Shown: positions 1 to 8,494 of the stretch, one piece after another
Layout: each line of letters starts with the position of its first letter
How positions within the stretch are numbered: the stretch's first letter is position 1
Assembly (NCBI RefSeq): GCF_003243465.1
Contig: NZ_QFQZ01000013.1
Span: forward strand, 8,595-72,594
Direction: 5' to 3'
Length of the DNA stretch: 64,000 bases
Source of the DNA: Caulobacter segnis
GTDB taxonomy: Bacteria > Pseudomonadota > Alphaproteobacteria > Caulobacterales > Caulobacteraceae
Position numbers and translations under genes: made by a program
Notes under the pieces: model-generated
What the model was told of the DNA's origin: nothing
What the model saw: only the letters and a program-made list of their open reading frames with translations
Database searches by the model: none

Positions 1-373
1 GCGCGAGCGGCGCCTCGACTTCGCGCGGCGGGGACAGCGTCACGGGAGGCTTGGCGAGCGGCGGCGCGCGCCGGACGATCTGGTAGGCCCGCTCATCGAT
101 TCGGCGCAGGTCGCACCCCGTGTCCTGCAGCAGCGCCTTCAGCACGACCTCGGGCGATCCTCGCCCCGAGAAGCCGCGCGAGGGGCCGCAGCCCTGCGCG
201 GCGCCGACGTCGATCGACACGCGAGCCTGGACGGCGAAGAGGGTCGCGGCCTGTCTGAGCGGCCCGGCCGGAATGGCGAAGGCCGTCTGCGCCTCGGCGC
301 GCGCGACCGCTGGCGCGACCGCGAGTCCCATCGCCGAGGCGAGCCAAACGCGACGCCACGTCCCGATCCGCAA
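1..373 (-). CDS. TonB-dependent receptor, N-terminal part (STN domain), truncated by window edge
   Basis: This is the 5' part of a gene that runs off the left edge of the window. The frame reads RIGTWRRVWLASAMGLAVAP, a signal peptide ending near ARAEA, then a short secretin/TonB N-terminal (STN) domain with the pattern FAIPAGPLRQAATLFAVQA. An STN domain behind a FecR gene is the hallmark of FecA-type TonB-dependent transducers, outer-membrane receptors that signal to FecR. No ATG is available in this frame; a TTG at 373 follows a strong GGAGGGG ribosome site, so I chose it. It is the last gene of a sigma-FecR-receptor cassette on the minus strand. The ligand (iron chelate or other) cannot be told from this fragment. 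Confidence 0.75.
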   Translation of the reverse strand, partial: MRIGTWRRVWLASAMGLAVAPAVARAEAQTAFAIPAGPLRQAATLFAVQARVSIDVGAAQGCGPSRGFSGRGSPEVVLKALLQDTGCDLRRIDERAYQIVRRAPPLAKPPVTLSPPREVEAPLA

Positions 374-399
374 ATCACCCCTCCCCGACGGTCAGGGCG

Positions 400-1395
400 T
401 CACCTTAGAATGATTTCCTCGGCCGTACGATCCACGCGCAGCGACGCATAGGTCGCCAGCAAGCGGACGGCGGCGTCTTCGTTGTCCAGCGCGATCACGC
501 CGGAGAAGCGGCGATTAGCGGCCTCGGGCGCGATGCGGATCGGCGTCGTGAAGCGGCGGTTCAGGTCGGCGACGATGTCGCCGAGCGTCTCGTTGTCGGC
601 GACCAGCTGGCCTTGCGACCAGGCGAAGGCGTTGCTGGCCTCGACCCGGCGCACCTCAGCGCTGTCGGAGCCTTGCACGTGGCGCAGCTCCTGACCGACG
701 GTCAAACGGGTCGGGGCCTGGCCCTTGGCGTCGCGCTGGGCGACCTCGACGATCCCCCGGCGCACGGTCACGCGGACGCTGCGGCCGTCGTTGCGGATGT
801 TGAATTCGGTGCCCACCACCCGCACGGCCTGGTCGCCCACGCCGATCAGGAACGGGCGCGAGGGATCCTTGGCGACGTCGAAGCTGGCCTGGGCCAGGCC
901 CATCTCGACCCGGCGCGTCTTCCAGCCCAGCCGCACGCTGAGCTTGGAGCCGCCGTCCATCGTGATGTGGGTGCCATCGGCAAGGTCGATGCGGCGGGTC
1001 TCGCCGGGCTTGGTCTCGTAGGTGACGAGCGCGCCCTGCGAGGCGTTCCACAGCGCGGGGCCGCCGACCATCACCGCCAGCGAGGCGGCGATCGCGCCGC
1101 CGATCCAGGCGCGGCGAGGCGGGGCGGCGGGCGGCTTGCGTTTTGCGGCCGGGAAGCTGATGACGTTGTCGACTGGCGGCTTCAGCGCTGCGGCGATTTC
1201 TTCCCGGCGCTCGGTCAGGTCGGCGACGATCAGCTCGGCTTCCTCGAAGGCTTCCTGGCGCGCGGGCGAGCCGTCCAGCCAGTCCGTCAGGGCCATCCAG
1301 TCGTCGGCCGTCGCCGCGTCGGACTGGACGCGGATAAGCCACGCGACCGCGTCGTCGCGTAGGCCCTCCTTCGTCTCGTGCGTCCGATCGTTCAT
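400..1395 (-). CDS. FecR family anti-sigma/transmembrane sensor
   Basis: A 331-residue inner-membrane FecR-like regulator that relays a signal from the outer-membrane receptor to its ECF sigma factor. Residues 10-60 are the cytoplasmic N-terminal domain with the typical AVAWLIRVQSD..ALTDWLDGSP..QEAF pattern; a membrane segment lies at about 97-115; the periplasmic FecR domain covers about 120-220 with the VVGTEFNIR motif, and the C-terminus (about 255-331) resembles the STN-like DUF4974 domain. It sits between the sigma factor (97 bp upstream) and the receptor, all on the minus strand, as in fecI-fecR-fecA. The ATG at 1395 gives a normal family length. Confidence 0.93.
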   Translation of the reverse strand: MNDRTHETKEGLRDDAVAWLIRVQSDAATADDWMALTDWLDGSPARQEAFEEAELIVADLTERREEIAAALKPPVDNVISFPAAKRKPPAAPPRRAWIGGAIAASLAVMVGGPALWNASQGALVTYETKPGETRRIDLADGTHITMDGGSKLSVRLGWKTRRVEMGLAQASFDVAKDPSRPFLIGVGDQAVRVVGTEFNIRNDGRSVRVTVRRGIVEVAQRDAKGQAPTRLTVGQELRHVQGSDSAEVRRVEASNAFAWSQGQLVADNETLGDIVADLNRRFTTPIRIAPEAANRRFSGVIALDNEDAAVRLLATYASLRVDRTAEEIILR

Positions 1396-1492
1396 CCGAC
1401 TTCGCCGTGTTCCGGGAGGCGTCTTGCCTCCCTGTTCGCCCCAAAGACGCCATAAACGGAAAGGCGCCTCAAAAAATTTACGGCCGCGCCGC

Positions 1493-2020
1493 TCATGGCC
1501 ACCGCCCGACCTTTGCGACGATCAGCTTGAGGCTGCTCATCATGTACTTCTCGACGCTGGAGCGGGACACGCCCATGGCCGCCGCTGTCTCGGCGTGGCT
1601 TAGACCCTCCAGCTTATGGAGGCGGAAGGCTTCCTGGGCGGCTGGCGGCAGCGACTTCACCGCTTCCAAAATCTTCTCGAGCTGCTGCCTGGCGGCGGCG
1701 GCCTGGTCGGCGGGCGCTTCGTTGGCGACATGGGCGCCGCCGACGTCGGAAACATGGGCCCCGTGCCATTGCGCGTCGCGCGCCTCGGCCCGGCGGCGCA
1801 CCTTGATCCGGTCCAGCATCAGGTTCGTGCCCAGGCGAAAGAGGTAGGCGGATGGATTATCCACCGGCTCGGCCGGCGGCGGGGTGATCTTGAAATAGAT
1901 ATCCTGGACGAGATCCTCCGCCGCCTCATCCGAGCGCAGGCGCACCCGGAAGTAGCGGATCAGATCCTCGCGCCGCTCCATGTAGGCGGAAAGCAGGGGA
2001 TGGACGGGTTCGTCGTCCAA
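1493..2020 (-). CDS. ECF RNA polymerase sigma factor (FecI-like)
   Basis: A small extracytoplasmic-function sigma factor, about 175 residues. Region 2 is visible as RRED LIRYFRVRLRSDEAAEDLVQDIYFKI (split here for length) and region 4 as LPPAAQEAFRLHKLEGLS followed by the helix-turn-helix HAETAAAMGVSRSSVEKYM. It should be held by the FecR protein encoded just downstream and direct transcription of the receptor gene. The start is uncertain: the first helix of region 2 begins upstream of the ATG at 1981, so I prefer the in-frame TTG at 2020, which has a GAGGAG about 12 bases upstream; the ATG at 1981 has no ribosome site and is the alternative (162 residues). Confidence 0.85.
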   Translation of the reverse strand: MDDEPVHPLLSAYMERREDLIRYFRVRLRSDEAAEDLVQDIYFKITPPPAEPVDNPSAYLFRLGTNLMLDRIKVRRRAEARDAQWHGAHVSDVGGAHVANEAPADQAAAARQQLEKILEAVKSLPPAAQEAFRLHKLEGLSHAETAAAMGVSRSSVEKYMMSSLKLIVAKVGRWP

Positions 2021-2203
2021 GGCGCGGCGGCGCTCCTCAAGGCGGGCGTCGAGAATCCGAGCCCTGCGACAATCTTTCCGAACCGAAAGCGTCGCGCAAC
2101 CGCCGAAAGCTTTGAGGCGCCCCCGAGAGAGCGTCGTCCTTGCCGGTCGAAGGGCGCGAGCGACGCGTCCCCGGGCTGGGAGATCGCCTTGCTGGAAGTC
2201 ACG

Positions 2204-2908
2204 ATGATGAACGACGGGGCGCGTGTCGGCAGCCTGCGCTTCGACGCCGACCGGGTCCGCCGCTTCACCTCGGTCGAGCCGCGGGTGATCTCGATCCACC
2301 ACCATTTTCGCCCGGAGCGGAAGCGCGTCGAGGCCTATATCGAGGCGACCTACGCCGAAGTCTATGACGGCAGGATCCGCGCCCACTACCCCACGCTGAT
2401 GAGCGTGCAGGACGCCCAGGGCGAGATCCACGCCGCCGTCGGCTTCCGACTGGCCGGCGACGAGCCCCTGTTCCTGGAGCGCTATCTGGACGAGCCGATC
2501 GAGCGCGCCCTGACCGAAGCGATGGGCGCCGATGTCGAACGGGCGCACGTCGCCGAGATCGGCAACCTGGCCTCGGGCAGCGCCGGCGCCTCGCTGTTCC
2601 TGTTCATGGCGCTGGCCCGTCACCTCGATCAAGTCGGTTGCGACTACGCCGTCGCCACCGCCACTCGCCAACTGCGCCGCACCTTCGGCCGCGTCGGCTT
2701 CCCCACCCAGCGCCTGACCACCGCCGACCCCACCCGCCTCGGCGACGAGGCTCGCGACTGGGGCGGCTACTACGAGCGCGACCCCGAAGTCCTGGCCGGC
2801 GCGATCGCCCCCGCCCTGGCGCCGCTGGCCCAACTGCTGCTGATCGAGCCGCCCGCCATCCCGGGCGCCTGCTCGCGCCTTCATCCCCGGATCGGAGCCG
2901 ACCAATGA
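2204..2908 (+). CDS. thermostable hemolysin family (GNAT-like) protein
   Basis: A 234-residue protein resembling the Vibrio thermostable hemolysin family. Diagnostic stretches are IEATYAEVYDGRI, LFLERYLDEPIE, HVAEIGNLASG and VATATRQLRRTFGRVGF. The layout (acidic start, EIGNLAS strand, then a helix before a G-x-D-Y-A-V-A-T strand) looks like an N-acyltransferase (GNAT/autoinducer-synthase-like) fold; that is my inference, and cytolytic activity should not be assumed. It is the first gene of a five-gene operon and its stop overlaps the next ATG (ATGA). ATG 2204 follows GGAAG by five bases; a second ATG is at 2207. Genomic company of an AMP ligase, a metal oxidase and an SDR points to small-molecule or lipid-derived biosynthesis. 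Confidence 0.8.
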   Translation: MMNDGARVGSLRFDADRVRRFTSVEPRVISIHHHFRPERKRVEAYIEATYAEVYDGRIRAHYPTLMSVQDAQGEIHAAVGFRLAGDEPLFLERYLDEPIERALTEAMGADVERAHVAEIGNLASGSAGASLFLFMALARHLDQVGCDYAVATATRQLRRTFGRVGFPTQRLTTADPTRLGDEARDWGGYYERDPEVLAGAIAPALAPLAQLLLIEPPAIPGACSRLHPRIGADQ

Positions 2909-4371
2909 GCCGCGTCCTCGCCGCCATCGCCCAGCGGGCCCGTCTGAATGACGGCGCGATCGCCCTGAGCGACCACCGCCTTTCGTTCACCTATGGCGCG
3001 CTGGAAACCGCGATCGAGAACGCCGCGCGCGAGCTCTTCCAATGGGCGCCGCTGGTGCGTCCCGGCTCGCCGATCGCGATCCGCTTGCCCAACGGCCCAG
3101 CCTGGGTGGTTCTGGACCTGGCCCTGACGCGCCTCGGCTGGGCCTCGCTGCCCCTGCCGGGCTTCTTTACAGACGAGCAGCGCCAGCACGCCATGACCGA
3201 CGCCGGCGCGAGCCTGCTGATCGAGGCGGCCGACGCCGCCAACGGCGACATGGACCTGGCGGGCGTCGCGCTGCGCATCACGCCCCTGGCCTTGGCGCCG
3301 CGCGTCCTGCCCAAGGGTACGGCCAAGATCACCTACACCTCCGGCTCGACCGGCCAGCCCAAGGGCGTCTGCCTGTCGCGAGACCACATGGAGGCGGTCG
3401 CCGCCTCGCTGGTCCTGACCATCGGTGCCGACTACGCGGGTACGCACCTGCCGCTGCTGCCGCTGTCGATCCTGCTGGAGAATGTCGCCGGCCTCTACAC
3501 GACCCTGCTGGCGGGCGGCCGCTACCACATCCTGCAGGCCGACCAGCTGGGCCTGGCCGATCCGTTCCGACCTGACCTGCCGCGTCTGGCCGGCGCGATC
3601 GCCGAGCACGAAGCCAACAGCCTGATCCTGGTGCCCGAACTGCTGCGCGCCCTGATGATGGTCATGACCTTCACCGGCGTGCGCCTGCCCGCCCTGAAGC
3701 TGGTCGCCGTCGGCGGCGCGAAGGTCTCGCCGTCGCTTCTCAGCCGCGCCGACGAGCTGGGCCTGCCGGTCTATGAAGGCTACGGCCTTAGCGAATGCGC
3801 CTCGGTGGTGGCCCTGAACACGCCCGCGCATCGGAAGGCGGGGACCGTCGGCCGCCCCCTGCCCCACCTCGGGGTGTCGATCGACGATGGCGAGATCGTG
3901 GTCGAGGGCTCGGGCTTCCTCGGCTACGCCGGCGGCGCGACGCACGAGGGTCCGGTCCGCACCGGCGATCTCGGCGCCATCGACGCCGACGGCTTCCTGG
4001 GCATCTCGGGACGCCGCACCAACACGATCATCACCTCGCACGGCCGCAACGTCGCGCCCGAGTGGGTCGAGAGCGAGCTGACCGCCCAGCCCGAGATCCG
4101 CCAGGCCGTCGTGCTCGGCGAGGCCCAGGCCGAGCTCTCGGCGCTGATCGTGCCCCTGATCCCCGGCATGGACGAGGCCGCCATCGCCAGCGCCATCGCC
4201 CGCGCCAACGCCAACCTGCCACCCTACGCCCAGGTCGGCCGCTGGCTGGTCCGCGACGCCTTCGACGCGGCGGCCGGCGAACTCACCAACAACGGACGTC
4301 CCCGTCGCGCCGCGCTCAGCGCCCGCCACCGGGACTTCATGGAAACCTCGACGACAGGAGACTTCGCGTGA
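2905..4371 (+). CDS. AMP-dependent acyl ligase/synthetase (ANL superfamily)
   Basis: A 488-residue adenylate-forming enzyme that should activate a carboxylic acid as acyl-AMP. The ATP loop TYTSGSTGQPKG is at about 143-154, the YEGYGLSE motif at about 290, and the TGD hinge region at about 353. It is short for an acyl-CoA synthetase (usually 510-560). The C-terminal motif reads GELTNNGRPRR and lacks the usual catalytic lysine of the A10 motif, which could mean altered acyl-transfer chemistry. It overlaps the thermostable-hemolysin-like gene (ATGA) and the downstream oxidase gene (GTGA), so the three are translationally coupled. Substrate unknown; a fatty or amino acid passed to the neighbouring oxidase is a reasonable guess. 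Confidence 0.85.
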   Translation: MSRVLAAIAQRARLNDGAIALSDHRLSFTYGALETAIENAARELFQWAPLVRPGSPIAIRLPNGPAWVVLDLALTRLGWASLPLPGFFTDEQRQHAMTDAGASLLIEAADAANGDMDLAGVALRITPLALAPRVLPKGTAKITYTSGSTGQPKGVCLSRDHMEAVAASLVLTIGADYAGTHLPLLPLSILLENVAGLYTTLLAGGRYHILQADQLGLADPFRPDLPRLAGAIAEHEANSLILVPELLRALMMVMTFTGVRLPALKLVAVGGAKVSPSLLSRADELGLPVYEGYGLSECASVVALNTPAHRKAGTVGRPLPHLGVSIDDGEIVVEGSGFLGYAGGATHEGPVRTGDLGAIDADGFLGISGRRTNTIITSHGRNVAPEWVESELTAQPEIRQAVVLGEAQAELSALIVPLIPGMDEAAIASAIARANANLPPYAQVGRWLVRDAFDAAAGELTNNGRPRRAALSARHRDFMETSTTGDFA

Positions 4372-5036
4372 CCTTTTACCAACGCCTCGTGGCCGAGACG
4401 ATCGACGGGCAGATGACCCTGGCCTCGGTCCCGCAAATCCAGGACGGCCTGATGGGCCGCATATCGCGCGAGACCTACATCGCCTACCTGACCGAGGCCT
4501 ATCACCACGTGAAGCACACCGTGCCGCTGATGCAGACGGCCCGCGCTCGGATGGACGCGAACCACCAGCGCTTCGTCGAGGCCCTGGACGAGTACATCGC
4601 CGAGGAGACCGGTCACGAGCACTGGATCCTGGCCGACATCAAGCACTGCGGCGGCGACATGGCCGCGGCCCGCGACGCGGCGCCCGGCGCGGCGACCCAG
4701 GCTATGACCGACTACGCCTACGACTACATCCGCAAGGCCAATCCGATGGGGTTCTTCGGCATGGTCTTCGTGCTGGAAGGCACCAGCGTGAAGCTGGCGA
4801 CCCACGGCGCCAAAGCGGTCGCCAAGAACCTGGGCCTCGGCCCCGAGTGCTTCAGCTATCTGACCTCGCACGGCTCGCTGGACCTGGAGCATCTGAACTT
4901 CTTCGAGAAGCTGATGAACGAGGTCGACGATCCCGCCGACCAGGCCGCGATCATCGAGGTCGCCAAGGCGATCTTCGAGCGCTTCGCCGCCATGTTCCGC
5001 TCGATCCCGCACGTCCGCGAGGTGGCCCATGCTTGA
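4368..5036 (+). CDS. iron-containing redox enzyme family protein (heme-oxygenase-like diiron oxidase fold)
   Basis: A 222-residue all-helical protein of the TenA/heme-oxygenase-like superfamily. Candidate metal ligands are E80-x2-H83 in AEETGHEHW, E137 in FVLEGTS and H168-x3-D172-x2-H175 in SHGSLDLEHL. The last spacing is the one known from heme-oxygenase-like diiron oxygenases such as SznF, and UndA-type fatty acid decarboxylases share the fold. This suggests an O2-dependent oxidase acting on the product of the neighbouring ligase; the exact chemistry is unknown. GTG at 4368 overlaps the ligase stop and is preceded by AGGAG. The 3' end overlaps the SDR gene by 8 bp. An older label for this family, TenA transcriptional regulator, would be misleading. 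Confidence 0.83.
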   Translation: MTFYQRLVAETIDGQMTLASVPQIQDGLMGRISRETYIAYLTEAYHHVKHTVPLMQTARARMDANHQRFVEALDEYIAEETGHEHWILADIKHCGGDMAAARDAAPGAATQAMTDYAYDYIRKANPMGFFGMVFVLEGTSVKLATHGAKAVAKNLGLGPECFSYLTSHGSLDLEHLNFFEKLMNEVDDPADQAAIIEVAKAIFERFAAMFRSIPHVREVAHA

Positions 5037-5781
5037 TCGGAAGAGCGTTCTCATCACCGGCGCCTCGGGCGGACTGGGCGGCCTGGTGGCCCGCCAACTG
5101 GCGGCCGAAGGCGCCCACGTCACCGCCCTGGGCCGCACGCGCCCGGACGGCGTCGACGGCTTCCTGCAGCATGACCTCGCCACGCCCGAAGGATTGGAGG
5201 CCGCCGTGGCGGCGGTGAAAGGCCGTCACTGGGACATCCTGATCAACCTGGCCGGCGTCCAGCACTTCGGACCGGTCGAGGAAGAGAGCGCCGCCGACCT
5301 GCAGGCCGGCTACATGGTCAACCTGGTCGCGCCGGTTCGGCTGGCCCAGGCCGTGCTGCCGGGCATGAAGGCGCGCGGCAAGGGCCAGATCGTCAACATC
5401 GGCTCGATCTTCGGCTCGATCAATTTCGCCCACTTCGCCACATATTCGAGCGCCAAGGCCGGCCTGCGCGGCTTCAGCCAGGCGTTGCGGCGCGAGACCG
5501 CCGGCACCGGCGTTGACGTGACCTATGTCGCCCCCCGCGCCGTTCGCACGGCCATGGTTTCGGACCGGGTGCTCGAATACGCCAAGATCACCCAGATGAA
5601 CATCGATGCGCCCGAAGCCACGGCGCGCCGGATCGTCCAGGCCATCCGCGCCCGCCGTCGCGACGTCTATCTGGGCTTCCCCGAAGCCTTCTTCGTGCGC
5701 CTCAACGCTCTGCTGCCGGGCCTCGTCGACCGCGCCCTCGCGGCCAACGACCGCAAGGCCGCGCAGCTCTTCGCCCGCTGA
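5029..5781 (+). CDS. SDR family NAD(P)-dependent oxidoreductase
   Basis: A 250-residue short-chain dehydrogenase/reductase. The dinucleotide-binding motif TGASGGLGG is at about 10-18, NLAG at about 70, and the catalytic Y139-x3-K143 pair lies in ATYSSAKAG. It overlaps the end of the metal-oxidase gene by 8 bp, so it is part of the same transcript and probably reduces or oxidises a pathway intermediate. The C-terminal 30 residues (AFFVRLNALLPGLVDRAL) are hydrophobic and amphipathic, as in SDRs acting on membrane-associated lipid substrates. Substrate not identifiable from sequence. Confidence 0.9.
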   Translation: MLDRKSVLITGASGGLGGLVARQLAAEGAHVTALGRTRPDGVDGFLQHDLATPEGLEAAVAAVKGRHWDILINLAGVQHFGPVEEESAADLQAGYMVNLVAPVRLAQAVLPGMKARGKGQIVNIGSIFGSINFAHFATYSSAKAGLRGFSQALRRETAGTGVDVTYVAPRAVRTAMVSDRVLEYAKITQMNIDAPEATARRIVQAIRARRRDVYLGFPEAFFVRLNALLPGLVDRALAANDRKAAQLFAR

Positions 5782-5797
5782 TCAAACGGAACTCGCC

Positions 5798-6454
5798 ATG
5801 ACCAAGACACCCACCCTGTTCGCCCTCAGCCTCGCTGCCGCCCTGCTGGCCGGCGCGGCCCACGCCGACGCGCTGGACGGCCGCATCGACGCCCTATCGC
5901 GGAGCTGGGCCCACGCCAACTACGAGATCGCCGACAAGGGCGCCCAGGCCGCCGCCGCCGCCCAGGTCGCGGCCGAGGCCGACGCCCTCGCCCGCCAGAA
6001 CCCGAACCGCGCCGAACCGCTGGTCTGGGAAGCCATCGCCAAGGCCACCGAGGCCGGCGCCAAGGGCGGCCTGGGCGGCCTGGCGCTCGCCAAAGAGTCG
6101 AAGTCCCTCCTGGAGAAGGCCGAGAAGATCAACCCGGCGGCGCTGGGCGACGGCTCGGTCTATACCAGCCTCGGCTCGCTGTACGCCCAGGTGCCCGGCT
6201 TTCCGGTCGGCTTCGGCGACGCCGGCAAGGCGCGCGGCTATCTACAGAAGGCCCTGGCTGTCAATCCGAACGGCGTCGACTCCAACTTCTTCTACGGCGA
6301 CTTCCTGATGCGTCAGAAGGACTATGCCGGCGCGACCAAGGCCCTGCAGAAGGCGCTGGCCGCGCCCGCCCGTCCGGGCCACGAGGTCGCCGACAAGGGC
6401 CGCAAGGCTCAGGCCCAGGCTCTGCTGACCGAAGCCCAGGCCAAGCTCCGCTAG
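5798..6454 (+). CDS. secreted TPR-like protein
   Basis: A 218-residue protein with a clear signal peptide (LFALSLAAALLAGAAHA, cleavage near residue 24) and helical repeats of TPR type, for example residues about 125-180 (SLYAQVPGFPVGFGDAGKARGY, split by the glycine-rich turn, and GDFLMRQKDYAGATKALQ). It follows the SDR gene by 16 bp and closes the operon begun by the thermostable-hemolysin-like gene, so it probably acts in the periplasm for the same pathway, perhaps as a scaffold or binding protein. Its TAG stop shares the tetramer CTAG with the stop of the convergent TonB receptor gene. No enzymatic motif is visible. Confidence 0.8.
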   Translation: MTKTPTLFALSLAAALLAGAAHADALDGRIDALSRSWAHANYEIADKGAQAAAAAQVAAEADALARQNPNRAEPLVWEAIAKATEAGAKGGLGGLALAKESKSLLEKAEKINPAALGDGSVYTSLGSLYAQVPGFPVGFGDAGKARGYLQKALAVNPNGVDSNFFYGDFLMRQKDYAGATKALQKALAAPARPGHEVADKGRKAQAQALLTEAQAKLR

Positions 6455-8430
6455 CGGCGCAGGGCGAAGCCCAGATAGACGGTGCGCGGCGCCGAGAAAC
6501 TGGTCACGCCGTCGGCCGTCTGGGCGACGGCGAGGTCCGCGTTCAGAGCGTTGTCGGCGGCCAGGTAGACCTCGGAGGTCGGCGACAGCGACCAGCCGGC
6601 GCGGAGGTCCAGGCTCGTCCCGGCCTTCAGCGTTCGCTGATTGAGGTCGTCCTCGTAGCGCTTGCTCTCGAAGCGCGCGTCGGCGTCCAGGCTCAGCCGC
6701 TCGATCGGTCTCCAGCGAACGCCCGCCGTGACCGTCAAGGCCGGCGCCTGGGCCGGGCGCTTGTCGGTCAGTTGCGGCGCCAGTGGCCCGCCATCCACAC
6801 GCGCGTGGGTCGCCGAGAAGGCCGCTCGCACGCGCCAGGCGGGCGACAGATCGGCGGCGACGTCGCCCTCCAGGCCATAGGCGTTGATCTCGCCCGCGTT
6901 CCGCCGCTGGCGCAGCACGCCGCCCGCCGGGATGAAGCCGGCGACGGGGAAGGTCCCGGGTCCCACGCCGACCGTGACATTGGTGATCGGGTCCTGGACC
7001 TGATTGTAGAAGAGCCCGAGGTTCCAGCGCACCGCCCCCTCGCCCGAGAGCCCGGTCTCGACGCCGTACAGCGTCTCCGGCTTCAGGGCGGCGTTGGCCT
7101 CGGTCACGTCATTGCCGACACGGAACGGGCGATGCAGTTCGTTCAAGGTCGGCGGGCGGAAGCCGGCATAGGCCGCGGCGCGGATCCAAGTGTCGCCGGC
7201 CAGGCGCTGGCGGACCCCAGCGCGGGCCGTCGGCGTCGTCCCGGAGGCGTCGGCCACGGGCGCATCGAGCGTCAGAGCGCCCGTGGCCGCGTCCCGCTCG
7301 CGCCGGACGCCGTGATATGAGCGCCAGCCGTCCAGCCGCGCGCCGCCCGTCAGCGAGAAGTCCGGCCGGCTGTAGCTCGCCTCGGCATAGACGCCGCCGA
7401 CCAGCGTCCGGCCGCCCGCGGTCCGCTGCCGTGTGAAGGCGCCGTTCTGGTAGCGGAAGCGCTCGTTCGTGCGCCCCTCGGCCGCCCGGACGTCGGCGCC
7501 GAGCTCCCAGGACCAGTCGCCATCCTTGCCTTGCCAGGCGGCGTTCAAGCCATAGCCGCTGGCGGGTGTGGAGTACTGGTCATTCGCCGGCGTCGTTCCA
7601 GTCCGTCCGGCGGCGACGGCGGCCGAGGTGTTCTCAAGGTCGCTGGACCGCGCCCAGGCCTGGACCCGCCAGCGGTCGGTCGCCAGAGTCATGGCCAGCG
7701 AGCTTCCCGTCGCGTTGGACTTGGCGCCGAACAGGCCCGCGCCGCGCTTTTCCTGGAACGCGCCGAGCCGCGCGGCCCAGCGCACGCCGCCGACCTTGCC
7801 CTGGACCCGGGCGGCGATGGAGCCGTCCTCCAAGGTCGTAGGGACATCGGCCGCGCCCGCCGCCGCGCCGCGCACGGGGCGATAGCCGTCGGTGCGCGAG
7901 CCGCTGGCGATCAGTAGCAGGTGATCGGTTCCGAAAGTCCCCGCGGCGCGCCAGCTGTCGCGCTCGCCGGCTTGCACGGAAAGGCTGGAAAGGCCGCCGC
8001 CCGCCGCGCGCTCGCGCAAAGCGACGACGCCGGTCAGGGCGCCCGCGCCATAAGGTCCCGCCCCCGCGCCGCGTACGATGGTCGCGCCGGACAGACCCTC
8101 CCCCGGCAAGGCCGTCCAGATCACCCAGCCGCCGAACGGATCGTTCTGCGGCGCGCCGTCCAGCGTCACCAGCGCGCGGCCCGCGCCCGACGGCGCCACC
8201 GATCGGAGGGACAGACCCTGGATCGTGGGATTGGCCGCGTCGCTGCCGGTGCGCCGGAACAGCGAGACGCCCGGCGTGGTCTTCAGGACATCGTCGAGCC
8301 GCGCCGAAGCGCTGAGCTGCGCCGCGTCATAGGTCGCGGTGGAAAAGGCCTCCTGCCCCGCCAGCGGCGGCAGTCTCGGCGCCTCGATAACCACGGCGGA
8401 GACTGGGGTCGGCGGGGTGTCGAGCGGCAC
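6451..8430 (-). CDS. TonB-dependent receptor, apparently without a signal peptide
   Basis: An outer-membrane TonB-gated transporter of about 659 residues. The plug domain (about 20-150) contains LDDVLKTTPGVSLFRR and NPTIQGLSLRSVAPSGAGRA; the rest is a beta-barrel with alternating aromatic strands. I chose GTG at 8430, preceded by GAGG five bases away. The resulting N-terminus (PLDTPPTPVSAVVIEAPRLP) has no hydrophobic signal sequence, and the chain ends FALRR instead of the usual terminal phenylalanine. Longer in-frame extension to 8592 would run inside the upstream hydrolase gene. Either the true start lies behind a frameshift or this receptor is abnormal. The gene follows a dienelactone hydrolase gene on the same strand; the ligand is unknown. 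Confidence 0.78.
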   Translation of the reverse strand: MPLDTPPTPVSAVVIEAPRLPPLAGQEAFSTATYDAAQLSASARLDDVLKTTPGVSLFRRTGSDAANPTIQGLSLRSVAPSGAGRALVTLDGAPQNDPFGGWVIWTALPGEGLSGATIVRGAGAGPYGAGALTGVVALRERAAGGGLSSLSVQAGERDSWRAAGTFGTDHLLLIASGSRTDGYRPVRGAAAGAADVPTTLEDGSIAARVQGKVGGVRWAARLGAFQEKRGAGLFGAKSNATGSSLAMTLATDRWRVQAWARSSDLENTSAAVAAGRTGTTPANDQYSTPASGYGLNAAWQGKDGDWSWELGADVRAAEGRTNERFRYQNGAFTRQRTAGGRTLVGGVYAEASYSRPDFSLTGGARLDGWRSYHGVRRERDAATGALTLDAPVADASGTTPTARAGVRQRLAGDTWIRAAAYAGFRPPTLNELHRPFRVGNDVTEANAALKPETLYGVETGLSGEGAVRWNLGLFYNQVQDPITNVTVGVGPGTFPVAGFIPAGGVLRQRRNAGEINAYGLEGDVAADLSPAWRVRAAFSATHARVDGGPLAPQLTDKRPAQAPALTVTAGVRWRPIERLSLDADARFESKRYEDDLNQRTLKAGTSLDLRAGWSLSPTSEVYLAADNALNADLAVAQTADGVTSFSAPRTVYLGFALRR

Positions 8431-8457
8431 GGAAACCTCGAAGCAGCGGACGGCAGG

Positions 8458-8482
8458 GTTTAGCCAAAGCCCCCGCCGTCCG
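8458..8482 (-). terminator. possible hairpin between dienelactone hydrolase and TonB receptor genes
   Basis: The minus strand reads GGACGGCGGGGG, then an 11-base loop, then CCCTGCCGTCC, a GC-rich stem just after the hydrolase stop. There is no U-tract, so it may be an attenuating or mRNA-processing hairpin rather than a strong terminator. Coordinates are approximate by a few bases. It lies directly upstream of the GTG chosen for the receptor. Confidence 0.35.
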
Positions 8483-8494
8483 CCATCGTTCCGC

